A stretch of 36,606 bases of DNA, taken from an uncultured Acetatifactor sp. Lineage in GTDB: Bacteria > Bacillota > Clostridia > Lachnospirales > Lachnospiraceae. The stretch lies in NCBI RefSeq assembly GCF_910585425.1, contig NZ_CAJUCP010000018.1:7811-44416 (forward strand), written 5' to 3'. Of the stretch, positions 16,944 to 25,292 are shown one piece after another. How positions within the stretch are numbered: the first letter of the stretch is position 1; each line of letters starts with the position of its first letter. Under the pieces are notes generated by a model. That model did no database searches. It saw only the letters and a program-made list of their open reading frames with translations, and was not told the DNA's origin. The position numbers were made by a program, and so were the translations under genes.

Positions 16944-17837
16944 ATGAAGATATTGGTCATAGGAGGCAGCTACTTTTTCGGCAGGGTCTTCGTGATGCTG
17001 GCGGCAAAGGAGCACAACGTCACGGTGGTGAACCGGGGGACCTGTTCCGTGGCGGAGCTGGGCGCGAAGCAGATCAAGGGGGACAGGAAGGAGGAAGGGG
17101 TGTGGAAGTCCATAGAGGATGACTGCGACTGCGTAGTAGATTTCTGCGCCTACGAGAAGGGGGACATCGCCAGAGTGCTGGAGAACATGCCGGGGCGCAT
17201 CCGGCAGTACATCTTCATCAGCACCGTGGACGTCTATGAGAGGGGGATAAAAGGCCTGAAAGGGGAGGAGACGCCGCTGGAGACCAGGCCCCTGCCCGGG
17301 GAGGCCGGGGCGTACATCGCGGGGAAGGTGGCCCTGGAGCGGGAGGTCCGGGAGCAATGCGGCAAAAGGGACATAAGCTGCACGGTGCTGCGCCCCGCCA
17401 TCCTCTACGGCCCCCTGAACTATGCCCCCAGGGAATCCGTCTATATCCGGCTGCTGGCCCGGAACCGGGTGCTGCCCCGCATCACCGATGCCGCGGGCTC
17501 CTTCCAGTTCGTCTACGTAAAGGATGCCGCGCAGGCTGTACTGAACTGCCTGCTGAATCCCAGGGCCTACGGCCAGGCTTACAACCTGTGCGGGGAGGAG
17601 GTTCTGACCTATGAAGATTTCTTCCGGGAGCTGGGAAAGGCTTCGGACGTGGAGGCACGGGAGATCCCGCTGACCGCCCGGGAGGCCGAGAGCCAGGGCC
17701 TGCCGCTGCCCTTCCCGCTGACGGAGGCGGAGACGGAGCTTTATTCCAACGAAAAGAGCAAGGAGGAGCTGGGGCTGCGGTATATGGATATCGGGGAGGG
17801 CATGGCCAGGACATACCGGGCGTTCCGGGATATTTAA
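16944..17837 (+). CDS. NAD-dependent epimerase/dehydratase (extended SDR) family protein
   Basis: 297 residues from ATG 16944, preceded by GGAGGAGAGAG at 16933-16943. The N-terminus MKILVIGGSYFFG is a Rossmann NAD(P) site. The catalytic pair Y124-x3-K128 (GAYIAGK) is present, and 'FQFVYVKDAAQAVLNCL' and 'YNLCGEE' are typical of NAD-sugar-epimerase-like proteins. Length is typical for atypical SDRs. Substrate unknown. There is no sign of shared transcription with araD, given the terminator between them. The next gene starts 107 bases downstream. Confidence 0.8.
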   Translation: MKILVIGGSYFFGRVFVMLAAKEHNVTVVNRGTCSVAELGAKQIKGDRKEEGVWKSIEDDCDCVVDFCAYEKGDIARVLENMPGRIRQYIFISTVDVYERGIKGLKGEETPLETRPLPGEAGAYIAGKVALEREVREQCGKRDISCTVLRPAILYGPLNYAPRESVYIRLLARNRVLPRITDAAGSFQFVYVKDAAQAVLNCLLNPRAYGQAYNLCGEEVLTYEDFFRELGKASDVEAREIPLTAREAESQGLPLPFPLTEAETELYSNEKSKEELGLRYMDIGEGMARTYRAFRDI

Positions 17838-17876
17838 GAGGACGAAAAGTGCAACTATTAACAAATTACTAACAAA

Positions 17877-17901
17877 AATGATACATCTCTCCTTTATCAT
17901 T
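17877..17901. promoter_or_regulatory. Inverted repeat before the amidase gene
   Basis: AATGATA (17877-17883) and TATCATT (17895-17901) are a perfect 7-bp inverted repeat with an 11-nt centre, inside an AT-rich spacer that also has TTAACA and CTAACA. No T tract, so an operator or promoter-region element is more likely than a terminator. Confidence 0.35.
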
Positions 17902-17944
17902 GGACTCACAAAGCACATGGACACAGACTTGAAGAGGTGGAGAG

Positions 17945-19600
17945 ATGGTAAGGCAGAGCGGCAGCGCGCAGAGGAGAGAGGATTACGAAGAGGTTGAAAC
18001 CAGACGAAACCCGTATCTGGTGGATTATGAGAGGCAATTGGGCAGGCCCGTGCGGGAGACGGACGACAGGGGCCGTAGGCCCATCGCATATGAAAGCAGG
18101 ATGGAGGAGGGCCGCCCCGCGGAACCGGCCGATGACGCCCGGATGGGCCGCAGGCTCGAGGTGACCACGGACATGTTCCACGGATACCGGAACCGGGAGC
18201 CTGTCAGGAAGGGGAAAATAGTGCAGGTGCAGGTGCCATCCGGCGGAGATCGGCAGCGCAGACGCCCGGGGGAGCGGGCCGGAGGGCGGCAGGAGAAGGT
18301 GCCTGTCCGGCAGGGAAGGTTTCCTGAGAAGAATCGAAGCCATTCGCGGGAGGATGCGCACTGCCGCCCGGAATCCGGCCGCGGCGCATGGGGCGGCGAT
18401 ACAGCCGGACGCTACGGCATGGAACAGCCGGGGCCTGACAGGGCAGCCCGGCAAAGCGGCATGGAGCGGCAGGATAGGGCCAGGATGCCGCGCGGTGAAG
18501 GGCGGCAGGAGAGAGATTTCATACCGCGCAGCGAGGGACGGCAGGATAGAGCTACGATGCCGCGCAGCGAAGGACGGCAGGATGGAGGCATCATGCCGCG
18601 CAGCGAGGGACGGCGGGATAGAGCTACGATGCCGCGCAGCGAAGGACGGCAGGATGGAGGCATCATGCCGCGCGGTGAAGGACGGCGGGATAGAGCTACG
18701 ATGCCGCGCAGCGAAGGACGGCAGGAGAGAGCGGCGGGACAGAACAGCGGGACATGGCCGAACAGAGGGAGAAGACAATACGCAGCGGAGGCGGGCCTGG
18801 CACAGCAATGGGGCGGTACGCGGCCGGGAAGCCCCGCAATGCGACGAGGCGCTCAGCAGTACAGAACAGAGCAACGGTATCGCGGCCCGGCCCGGCAGAG
18901 CCGCAGACAGCGCGTCCTCATGCAGCGCCTGATCCTGGGCGCGTGGATAGTATGCATCCTCCTGTTTGCCGTATACTTCGCAATCAAGAACAAGCAGGCC
19001 CGAAGCGCCGGGGAGGGCGCCCTGCCCGTATCCGGAGAGCAGCAGGGGGACGCCGCCAACGGGCAGCCCTCAGGCACCCTGGTGCAGGGAATCCCCGCGG
19101 ACGCATTCGCCAGGCACCCGGACTGGACGGAGGACTTCCTGACCCCCAATGAATACTCCCGCCCCGGGGATTCCCTGGAGTCCGTGAAAAATATTTTCGT
19201 CCACTATACCGCCAACCCCGGCACCAGCGCCGCACAGAACCGCAGCTACTTCGAGTGGCAGAAGGACACTCATGAGGCCAGCGTCAGCGCCCATTTCATC
19301 ATCGGCTACGAGGGGGAGATTATCCAGTGCGTGCCCCTGGATGAAATCGCCTACGCCGTCATGACCCGCAACTACGACTCTGTCTCCATCGAGTGCTGCT
19401 ATCTGGCGGAGGACGGCTCCTTCACCCAGGAGACCTATGATTCCCTGATCTCCCTGCTGGCCTGGCTGACGGACATCTACGGCCTGGACGCCGAGGACAT
19501 CCTGCGCCATTACGACTGCGGCGGGAAGAAATGCCCCCTCTATTACACGGAGCATGAGGATGCCTGGGAACAATTGAAAAAGGACGTGGACAAGCTGTAG
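17945..19600 (+). CDS. N-acetylmuramoyl-L-alanine amidase-like protein with a repeat-rich cytoplasmic N-terminus
   Basis: 551 residues, ATG 17945 after AGGTGGAG. Residues 1-320 are highly charged and rich in Arg, Gly and Glu, with seven 12-residue repeats (MPRSEGRQDRAT type) at 181-264. A single membrane helix follows (about 326-348, LILGAWIVCILLFAVYFAI), then an amidase_2 (PGRP/T7-lysozyme-like) domain: H420 in 'IFVHYTANPG', H450 in 'VSAHFIIGYEG', and a final 'DCGGKKCP' that supplies the third zinc-ligand region. It is therefore a membrane protein with an external wall-hydrolysing domain and a basic cytoplasmic tail. The tail could bind nucleic acid or a partner; this is a guess. Confidence 0.8.
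   Translation: MVRQSGSAQRREDYEEVETRRNPYLVDYERQLGRPVRETDDRGRRPIAYESRMEEGRPAEPADDARMGRRLEVTTDMFHGYRNREPVRKGKIVQVQVPSGGDRQRRRPGERAGGRQEKVPVRQGRFPEKNRSHSREDAHCRPESGRGAWGGDTAGRYGMEQPGPDRAARQSGMERQDRARMPRGEGRQERDFIPRSEGRQDRATMPRSEGRQDGGIMPRSEGRRDRATMPRSEGRQDGGIMPRGEGRRDRATMPRSEGRQERAAGQNSGTWPNRGRRQYAAEAGLAQQWGGTRPGSPAMRRGAQQYRTEQRYRGPARQSRRQRVLMQRLILGAWIVCILLFAVYFAIKNKQARSAGEGALPVSGEQQGDAANGQPSGTLVQGIPADAFARHPDWTEDFLTPNEYSRPGDSLESVKNIFVHYTANPGTSAAQNRSYFEWQKDTHEASVSAHFIIGYEGEIIQCVPLDEIAYAVMTRNYDSVSIECCYLAEDGSFTQETYDSLISLLAWLTDIYGLDAEDILRHYDCGGKKCPLYYTEHEDAWEQLKKDVDKL
18485..18736 (+). repeat. Seven 36-bp in-frame repeats in the amidase N-terminus
   Basis: Seven units of 12 codons (18485-18736), pattern MPRSEGRxDxxx, alternate between Q-D-R-A-T and Q-D-G-G-I versions. 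Unit boundaries are exact multiples of 36 bp. High identity suggests recent expansion and contraction. Confidence 0.9.
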
Positions 19601-19696
19601 GATCTCTGTTAAAATAGACCTTGCGAAACATGCGGGGCGTCCGGGCCACAGTTCGGCACAGGCGCTTCGCCGGAGCAGGAGTCGAGGAGAGATTAG

Positions 19697-20347
19697 ATGA
19701 ATATATTGTCACCGTCTATTTTGGCAGCGGATTTCAGTAGGCTTGGGGAGCAGATTGCAGAGGCGGAGCATGCGGGGGCACAGTATCTGCATATAGATGT
19801 CATGGATGGCGTCTTCGTGCCGGACATTTCCTTCGGGATGCCGGTGATACTGTCCATCCGGAAATGCTCCGACATCTTTTTTGACGTGCATCTGATGATC
19901 GACAGGCCGGAGCGGTATATCAAGGAATTCGCCGACTGCGGGGCCAATCTCATCAATTTCCATATAGAGGCCACTCAGGACGTGGTGGGCACCATACAGA
20001 AGATACGGTTCCTGGGCAGGAAGGTGGGCATCACCATCAGCCCCGAGACGCCGGCGGAGGCGGTGGAGCCTTACCTGAAGCTGGTGGACATGGTGCTGGT
20101 GATGACCGTGAAGCCGGGCTTCGGGGGCCAGAAGCTGATGCCGGAGTGCCTGGACAAGGTGCGGCAGGTGCGGGCCATGGTGGCCAGGCTGGGCCTGAAG
20201 ACGGACATAGAGGTGGACGGCGGCATCAGGGCGGACAATGTGGAGCTGGCCCTGGAGGCCGGGGCCAATGTGATCGTGTCGGGCTCGGCGGTGTTCGGCG
20301 GCAACATTTCGGAGAATGTAAAGCGGTTTCTGGAGAAGATGAACTGA
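19697..20347 (+). CDS. rpe: Ribulose-phosphate 3-epimerase
   Basis: 216 residues from ATG 19697, with GAGGAGAG nearby. Family motifs are all present: 'LSPSILAADF' at the start, HIDVMDGVFVPDISFG with the catalytic Asp and metal His, HLMI, 'VNPGFGGQ'-type TVKPGFGGQ, and IEVDGGI near the end with the second Asp. The enzyme interconverts ribulose 5-phosphate and xylulose 5-phosphate in the pentose phosphate pathway. Lengths of 215-225 residues are normal. It is the last gene before a 22-bp tandem repeat that begins at its stop codon (20345-20347). Confidence 0.95.
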   Translation: MNILSPSILAADFSRLGEQIAEAEHAGAQYLHIDVMDGVFVPDISFGMPVILSIRKCSDIFFDVHLMIDRPERYIKEFADCGANLINFHIEATQDVVGTIQKIRFLGRKVGITISPETPAEAVEPYLKLVDMVLVMTVKPGFGGQKLMPECLDKVRQVRAMVARLGLKTDIEVDGGIRADNVELALEAGANVIVSGSAVFGGNISENVKRFLEKMN

Positions 20348-20520
20348 CACGGACAGGATGCCGAACAGGTGCAGATGGGATGCTGAATGGACACGGACAG
20401 GATGCCGAACTGGTACGGACGGGATGCTGACCTGACACGGACAGGATGCCGAACTGGTACGGACGGGATGCTGAATGGACACGGATAGGAGGCTGACCTG
20501 ACACCGACTGGATGCGCCTG
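20347..20520 (+). repeat. Non-coding 22-bp tandem repeat downstream of rpe
   Basis: Eight imperfect, contiguous 22-bp units beginning at 20347, 20369, 20391, 20413, 20435, 20457, 20479 and 20501. Odd and even units alternate between ACACGGACAGGATGCCGA and GTACGGACGGGATGCTGA, so the array also reads as a 44-bp period. Units are not a multiple of three and there are no spacers, so it is neither a coding repeat nor a CRISPR. The sequence from 20521 to 20903 contains no recognised feature. Confidence 0.85.
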
Positions 20521-20903
20521 ACAGAGCGCGTCCCGTAGTGCAGGGAGCAGGGCGTTCCGGAAAATCGGAAGCGAAGAAGGCCAAAGCGGCAGTGGAATCA
20601 GGGAACCGGAGGCATGAGGGGCACGGAAGCGGCTCCATGGAACCGTAACCACAGGCTCTCGGAAGCTTTGGAGACGGAATCTGGCATGGGAGTCGGACGG
20701 CACCCGGAACAGTGGGGGAATCGGCTCAGAGGAGCTTCGGAAAGCTGCGTGATATGCGGCCCGGAGATTCCGAGAGGATATTAACCGGGAAAGCGGGGCG
20801 AGGGATGCAGTTTCACGGAATCGGAAACGAAGAACACAGCGCGGAGGCGCACCATGTGACAAAGTGCATGCATGACCACTCCCATTTCAGGACGGAGGCG
20901 GAC

Positions 20904-21560
20904 ATGTCAAAGGCCGCGGCTTCCATGGCGAGGAGCCAGAGCATGGAAGCGCAGCAGAACCAGGGGCAGCTCTCCCTGTCCGCATGGCTGGACAATTATC
21001 TCTCCAGGGGAAAGAGCCTGTTGAAGGGCTTCTGGAGCGGGGGCAGCACGGCGGTGCCCGGGGAGGCCGGGAACCAGTCGGGCCAGGAGCAGGTGCTGGC
21101 GCAGATCGGCGAAAGCCGTGAGGCCGGGACGACGGCAGCGTCCGGCGCCGGTTCGGGCATCCCGGCAGCGGCCAGCCCCCAGGCGGATCTGTCCCAGGCG
21201 GTGCATGTGTCCCGGGCGGCCCAGGCAGCCGTCCCCGCGGCGCAGTCCCCGTCCCAGGAGGCCTCCCGGGACGGAGCGGGCCAGGAAAGCGGCGCCCAGG
21301 AGGGGATGTGGCGCAGGATAAGGGTGCGGTTCAAGGACATCGCGGGCCAGCTCACGGGGCATCTGCGGGGGAACACCTCCAGATTCCAGGCGAAGAAATC
21401 CTTCCAGCCCAAGCAGGCCATTACCAGGGAGGAGCCGCAGAAGACCGTGAAGCCCCGCAGGGACGCGGTGGAAATCGCGAATTACCATGTGGAGGAGAGC
21501 TATCTGCTGGATTCCTACGACAGAAAGGGCGGCTACAGCAAGATTTCCACCAAAAAGTGA
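20904..21560 (+). CDS. Hypothetical protein, Ala/Gln-rich
   Basis: 218 residues from ATG 20904, chosen for ACGGAGG five bases upstream; the same frame extends to 20712, and an upstream ATG at 20805 is less well placed. The N-terminal 40 residues (LSAWLDNYLSRGKSLLKGFW) could form an amphipathic helix. The middle is low-complexity (Ala, Gln, Gly), and the C-terminus ends in a conserved-looking tail (EIANYHVEESYLLDSYDRKG). No domain is recognised and no membrane helix seen. Placement between the rpe repeat and the metG region gives no functional clue. Confidence 0.6.
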   Translation: MSKAAASMARSQSMEAQQNQGQLSLSAWLDNYLSRGKSLLKGFWSGGSTAVPGEAGNQSGQEQVLAQIGESREAGTTAASGAGSGIPAAASPQADLSQAVHVSRAAQAAVPAAQSPSQEASRDGAGQESGAQEGMWRRIRVRFKDIAGQLTGHLRGNTSRFQAKKSFQPKQAITREEPQKTVKPRRDAVEIANYHVEESYLLDSYDRKGGYSKISTKK

Positions 21561-21682
21561 CCGTTAAGTTATTGACAGTAATCAATGTTTTGTGTTACCG
21601 TTATATATTAGGAAGAAAAACGAGGTGACAAAATCCTGCTCCCCGGGAAAAGGGGCAGGGAAGTGTTGGCAAGGGCATACTG

Positions 21683-21720
21683 GCCCGTCTTCTGGTGCAT
21701 GCTGGGGACGGGCTTTTTTT
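21683..21720 (+). terminator. Terminator before metG
   Basis: GCCCGTC (21683-21689) pairs with GACGGGC (21707-21713), loop of 17 nt, seven T at 21714-21720. A preceding GGGC (21673-21676) can pair with GCCC of the same arm, and a second hairpin, CCCC/GGGG, lies at about 21640-21657, so a leader attenuator is possible. It may equally be the terminator of the hypothetical gene at 20904-21560. Confidence 0.75.
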
Positions 21721-21767
21721 GAATCTGCAGGCCCGCCCACCGGAGAATCAGCGAGAGGAGAACGGAA

Positions 21768-23792
21768 ATGGAAAGTAAGGAAAAGTATTATCTTACCACA
21801 GCCATCGCCTATACTTCAGGCAAGCCGCATATAGGCAACAACTATGAGATCGTGCTGGCGGACAGCATCGCCCGCTTCAAGAGGAAGGAAGGCTGCGATG
21901 TCTTCTTCCAGACCGGCACCGACGAGCATGGTCAGAAGATAGAGCTGAAGGCCCAGGAGGCCGGGGTCACCCCCAAGGAGTTCGTGGACAAGGTGGCTGG
22001 CGTCATCCAGGGTATGTGCGATATGCTGAATATTTCCTATGACAAATTCATCCGCACCACGGATGATTACCATGAGAGACAGGTGCAGAAGATCTTCAAG
22101 CGCATGTATGCCCAGGGGGACATCTACAAGGGAGCCTACGAGGGCATGTACTGCACCCCCTGCGAGTCCTTCTGGACGGAATCCCAGCTGGTGGAGGGCA
22201 AGTGCCCCGACTGCGGCAGGGAGGTGAAGCCTGCCAGGGAGGAGGCCTATTTCTTCCGTATGAGCAAATACGCGGACAGGCTGATAAAGCATATCAACGA
22301 GCACCCGGAGTTCGTCCAGCCCGTGTCCCGCAAGAACGAGATGATGAACAATTTCCTCCTGCCGGGGCTCCAGGATCTGTGCGTGTCCAGGACTTCCTTC
22401 AAATGGGGGATTCCCGTGGACTTCGACCCGGGGCATGTGGTGTATGTGTGGCTGGATGCCCTGACCAACTATATCACCGGCATCGGCTATGACGCGGAGG
22501 GCAGCAGCACAGAGCAGTATAAGAAGCTCTGGCCCGCAGACCTCCATTTAATAGGAAAGGACATCATCCGCTTCCACACCATCTACTGGCCCATCTTCCT
22601 GATGGCCCTGGACGAGCCCCTGCCCAGGCAGATTTTCGGCCATCCATGGCTTCTGATGAACAGCGGAAAGATGAGCAAGTCCAGGGGGAATGTGATTTAC
22701 GCGGACGATTTGGTGGACTTCTTCGGCGTGGATGCGGTGCGCTACTATGTGCTGCACGAGATGCCCTTTGAGAATGACGGCAACGCCACCTGGGAGCTGA
22801 TTGCGGAGCGCACCAATTCCGACCTGGCCAACACCCTGGGGAACCTGGTGAACCGCACCATCTCCATGAGCAACAAATACTTCGGCGGCGTGGTGGCGGA
22901 CAAGGGCGCTGTGGACGAAGCCCTGGACGGGGATCTGAAGGCCGTGGTCACCGGAGCCTACGCGAAGGTGAAGGAGAGGATGGCGCAGCTGCGGGTGGCG
23001 GATTCCCTGACGGAGATTTTCGGCATCTTCAAGCGCTGCAACAAATATATCGACGAGACGGAGCCCTGGATCCTGGCAAAGGACGAGGCCAAGGCGGACA
23101 GGCTCTCCACGGTGCTCTACAACCTGGTGGAAGGCATCTGCATCGGCGCGTCCCTCTTAGAGCCCTATATGCCGGAGACCGCGGAAAAGATAGCCACGCA
23201 ATTGAACACAAAATTGCGGGATTTCGACCAACTGGAGACTTTCGGGCTGTATGAGAGCGGCAAGCGGGTCACGGACAAGCCGGAAATCCTGTTTGCAAGG
23301 CTTGACATGAAGGAAGTGGAGAAGAAGGACGAGGAGATGGCCGCAGCCATGGCGGCGGCCCGGGAGAGCGAGGAAGCCGCCGGAGACGAAGGACAGGCCG
23401 GGGCGGAGGCATCCCAGGCTGACAGTCCGGAGCAGGCAGCTGACATCATCGACATAGAGCCCAAGGAGGAGATTGCATACGATGATTTCGCGAAGCTCCA
23501 GTTCCAGGTGGGGGAAATCATCGCCTGCGAGGCGGTGCCCAAGTCCAAGAAGCTCCTGTGCAGCCAGGTGAAGATCGGCAGCCAGGTGAAGCAGATCGTA
23601 TCCGGCATCAAGGCCCATTATTCGCCCGAGGAGATGGTGGGCAAGAAGGTGATGGTGCTGGTGAACTTAAAGCCCGCCAAGCTGGCAGGCGTGCTGTCGG
23701 AAGGGATGCTTTTGTGCGCGGAGGACGCGGAGGGGAGGCTTGCGCTGGTGGCGCCCGAGAAGGAGATGCCGGCGGGAGCGGAAATCTGTTGA
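21768..23792 (+). CDS. metG: Methionine--tRNA ligase
   Basis: 674 residues, ATG 21768 with GAGAGGAGAA upstream. Class I synthetase signatures are HIGN at 21-24 (HIGH motif) and KMSKS at 301-305. Zinc-binding cysteines are in CTPC (129-132) and CPDC (146-149). The extra C-terminal domain (about 567-674, 'LQFQVGEIIACEAVPKSKKL') is an EMAPII/Trbp111-type tRNA-binding domain, joined by an Ala/Glu-rich linker. The protein charges initiator and elongator tRNA-Met. It heads a run of genes followed by the hydrolase at 23826, only 33 bases away. Confidence 0.97.
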   Translation: MESKEKYYLTTAIAYTSGKPHIGNNYEIVLADSIARFKRKEGCDVFFQTGTDEHGQKIELKAQEAGVTPKEFVDKVAGVIQGMCDMLNISYDKFIRTTDDYHERQVQKIFKRMYAQGDIYKGAYEGMYCTPCESFWTESQLVEGKCPDCGREVKPAREEAYFFRMSKYADRLIKHINEHPEFVQPVSRKNEMMNNFLLPGLQDLCVSRTSFKWGIPVDFDPGHVVYVWLDALTNYITGIGYDAEGSSTEQYKKLWPADLHLIGKDIIRFHTIYWPIFLMALDEPLPRQIFGHPWLLMNSGKMSKSRGNVIYADDLVDFFGVDAVRYYVLHEMPFENDGNATWELIAERTNSDLANTLGNLVNRTISMSNKYFGGVVADKGAVDEALDGDLKAVVTGAYAKVKERMAQLRVADSLTEIFGIFKRCNKYIDETEPWILAKDEAKADRLSTVLYNLVEGICIGASLLEPYMPETAEKIATQLNTKLRDFDQLETFGLYESGKRVTDKPEILFARLDMKEVEKKDEEMAAAMAAARESEEAAGDEGQAGAEASQADSPEQAADIIDIEPKEEIAYDDFAKLQFQVGEIIACEAVPKSKKLLCSQVKIGSQVKQIVSGIKAHYSPEEMVGKKVMVLVNLKPAKLAGVLSEGMLLCAEDAEGRLALVAPEKEMPAGAEIC

Positions 23793-23825
23793 TGCCCCTT
23801 TTGCGGAGGAGGCCAAGGAGACGGA

Positions 23826-24764
23826 ATGGTCAAAGAAGAATTCTATTTTGATTCCAGGGACGGGAAGAGCAAGATACATGCCGTCCGCTACCGGCCGGAG
23901 GATACAGGGCAGGTCCGCTGCATCCTCCAGGTGGTGCACGGCATGGCGGAGTATGCGGAGCGCTATGAGGAATTCGCGGCGTTCCTGGTGGAGCGGGGCT
24001 TCGTGGTCACGGGCGATGACCATCTGGGCCATGGGAAATCCGTGGGCCAGGGAGGGAAGCAGGGGTATTTCTGCGAGCAGGACCCGGCCACCGTCCTGGT
24101 GCGGGACGTGCACCGGTTAAAGAAGCTGACGGAGGAGGCGTACCCGGGGGTGCCCTATGTGCTCATGGGCCACAGCATGGGCTCCTTCATCACCCGCAAT
24201 TACCTGTGCCGGTACGGCACGGGGATATCCGGCGCGGTAATCATGGGCACGGGAATGCAGCCCAAGGCCGTGCTGGACATGGCCAGGCTGGTGGCGGGCA
24301 TACAGAAGCTCTTCTGCGGTTCCGGGCATGTGAGCAGGCTCTTGGACAGGCTGGCCTTCGGCGGCTACGGCAGGGGGATAACGGACAGGCGCACGGCTTT
24401 TGACTGGCTGAGCCGGGACAGGGAGCGGGTGGACCGCTATATCGCCGACCCCATGTGCGGATTTACGTTTACGGTGAACGGCTTCGGCGCGCTTTTTGAG
24501 CTGGTGGTCAGGCTCTACAGCCCGGAGAACCTGGCCGCGGTTCCCAAGGACCTTCCGGTGTTCATGGTGTCGGGGGATGCGGATCCGGTGGGCGACTACG
24601 GGAAAGGAGTCAGAAGGGCATATGATTCCCTGGTGGCGGCTGGGCTTACGGACATCCGGTTAAAGCTGTACCCGGGCGGGCGGCATGAGCTGCTCAACGA
24701 GACCAATCGGAGCCAGGTGATGCAGGACATCTGCCGCTGGGTGGAGGAGAATGTCCTTGGATGA
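23826..24764 (+). CDS. Alpha/beta hydrolase, monoacylglycerol lipase-like
   Basis: 312 residues from ATG 23826; GGAGG is 11 nt upstream. The catalytic triad is visible: S117 in GHSMGS, an Asp at 251 or 253 in 'VSGDADPVGD', and H287 in 'GGRHELLNE'. 'VVHGMAEYAERYEEFA' and 'DDHLGHGKS' are classic of the lysophospholipase/monoacylglycerol lipase family. Cytoplasmic; natural substrate unknown. Close spacing to metG (33 nt) and to the next gene (24 nt) suggests one transcription unit. Confidence 0.85.
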   Translation: MVKEEFYFDSRDGKSKIHAVRYRPEDTGQVRCILQVVHGMAEYAERYEEFAAFLVERGFVVTGDDHLGHGKSVGQGGKQGYFCEQDPATVLVRDVHRLKKLTEEAYPGVPYVLMGHSMGSFITRNYLCRYGTGISGAVIMGTGMQPKAVLDMARLVAGIQKLFCGSGHVSRLLDRLAFGGYGRGITDRRTAFDWLSRDRERVDRYIADPMCGFTFTVNGFGALFELVVRLYSPENLAAVPKDLPVFMVSGDADPVGDYGKGVRRAYDSLVAAGLTDIRLKLYPGGRHELLNETNRSQVMQDICRWVEENVLG

Positions 24765-24788
24765 ACAAAAGCGGAAACGGCGGGGACG

Positions 24789-25274
24789 ATGGATATTAGA
24801 AGCCTGAGGAGGCCCTACGAGGTCAGATGGGCCAGCGAAGCGGAATGGATGCCTGCCATGGAGATGGTCTGGCGCACTTTCCAGCAGCATGAGGGAAAGG
24901 AATACCCGGAGGAGGGTGTGCGGCATTTTTTCGACTTCATCACAGGGGACGAGCTGCATGAGGCCTTCCTGCGGGGGGAGTACCGACTGATGGTGGCCCT
25001 GGACGGGGACAGGATCGTGGGCGCGGGGTCTGTCAGGGACGGGAACCACCTTTCCCTGCTGTTCGTGGACGATGCCCTCCACCACAGGGGCATCGGGAGC
25101 TCCATCCTTAGAAAGCTGTGCGATTATCTGAAAAATGAGGCGGGGGAACGGTACATGTCGTTGGAGGCGGCTTCCACAGCCGTGAATTTCTACAGAAAAC
25201 AGGGGTTCCGCACCGTACAGCCGGAGATGGAGATTTCGGGCATACGGCTGACGCCCATGGAAAAAGTCTTTTAA
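24789..25274 (+). CDS. GNAT-family N-acetyltransferase
   Basis: 161 residues from ATG 24789. 'LSLLFVDDALHHRGIGSSILRKL' contains the R/Q-x-x-G-x-G/A acetyl-CoA binding pattern (residues about 97-104), and 'LEAASTAVNFYRKQGF' is the usual motif B of the fold. Length fits a single GNAT domain. The acceptor is unknown. It lies 24 nt after the hydrolase and 18 nt before yesL. Confidence 0.85.
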   Translation: MDIRSLRRPYEVRWASEAEWMPAMEMVWRTFQQHEGKEYPEEGVRHFFDFITGDELHEAFLRGEYRLMVALDGDRIVGAGSVRDGNHLSLLFVDDALHHRGIGSSILRKLCDYLKNEAGERYMSLEAASTAVNFYRKQGFRTVQPEMEISGIRLTPMEKVF

Positions 25275-25292
25275 GACAGGAGGAAAATCTTT

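Noticed and set aside
20347..20520. CRISPR array
   Set aside because: Units are adjacent with no spacers and alternate between two versions; no cas genes are seen.
21573..21720. T-box riboswitch for metG
   Set aside because: The conserved AGGGTGGNACCGCG antiterminator sequence is missing and the leader is too short.
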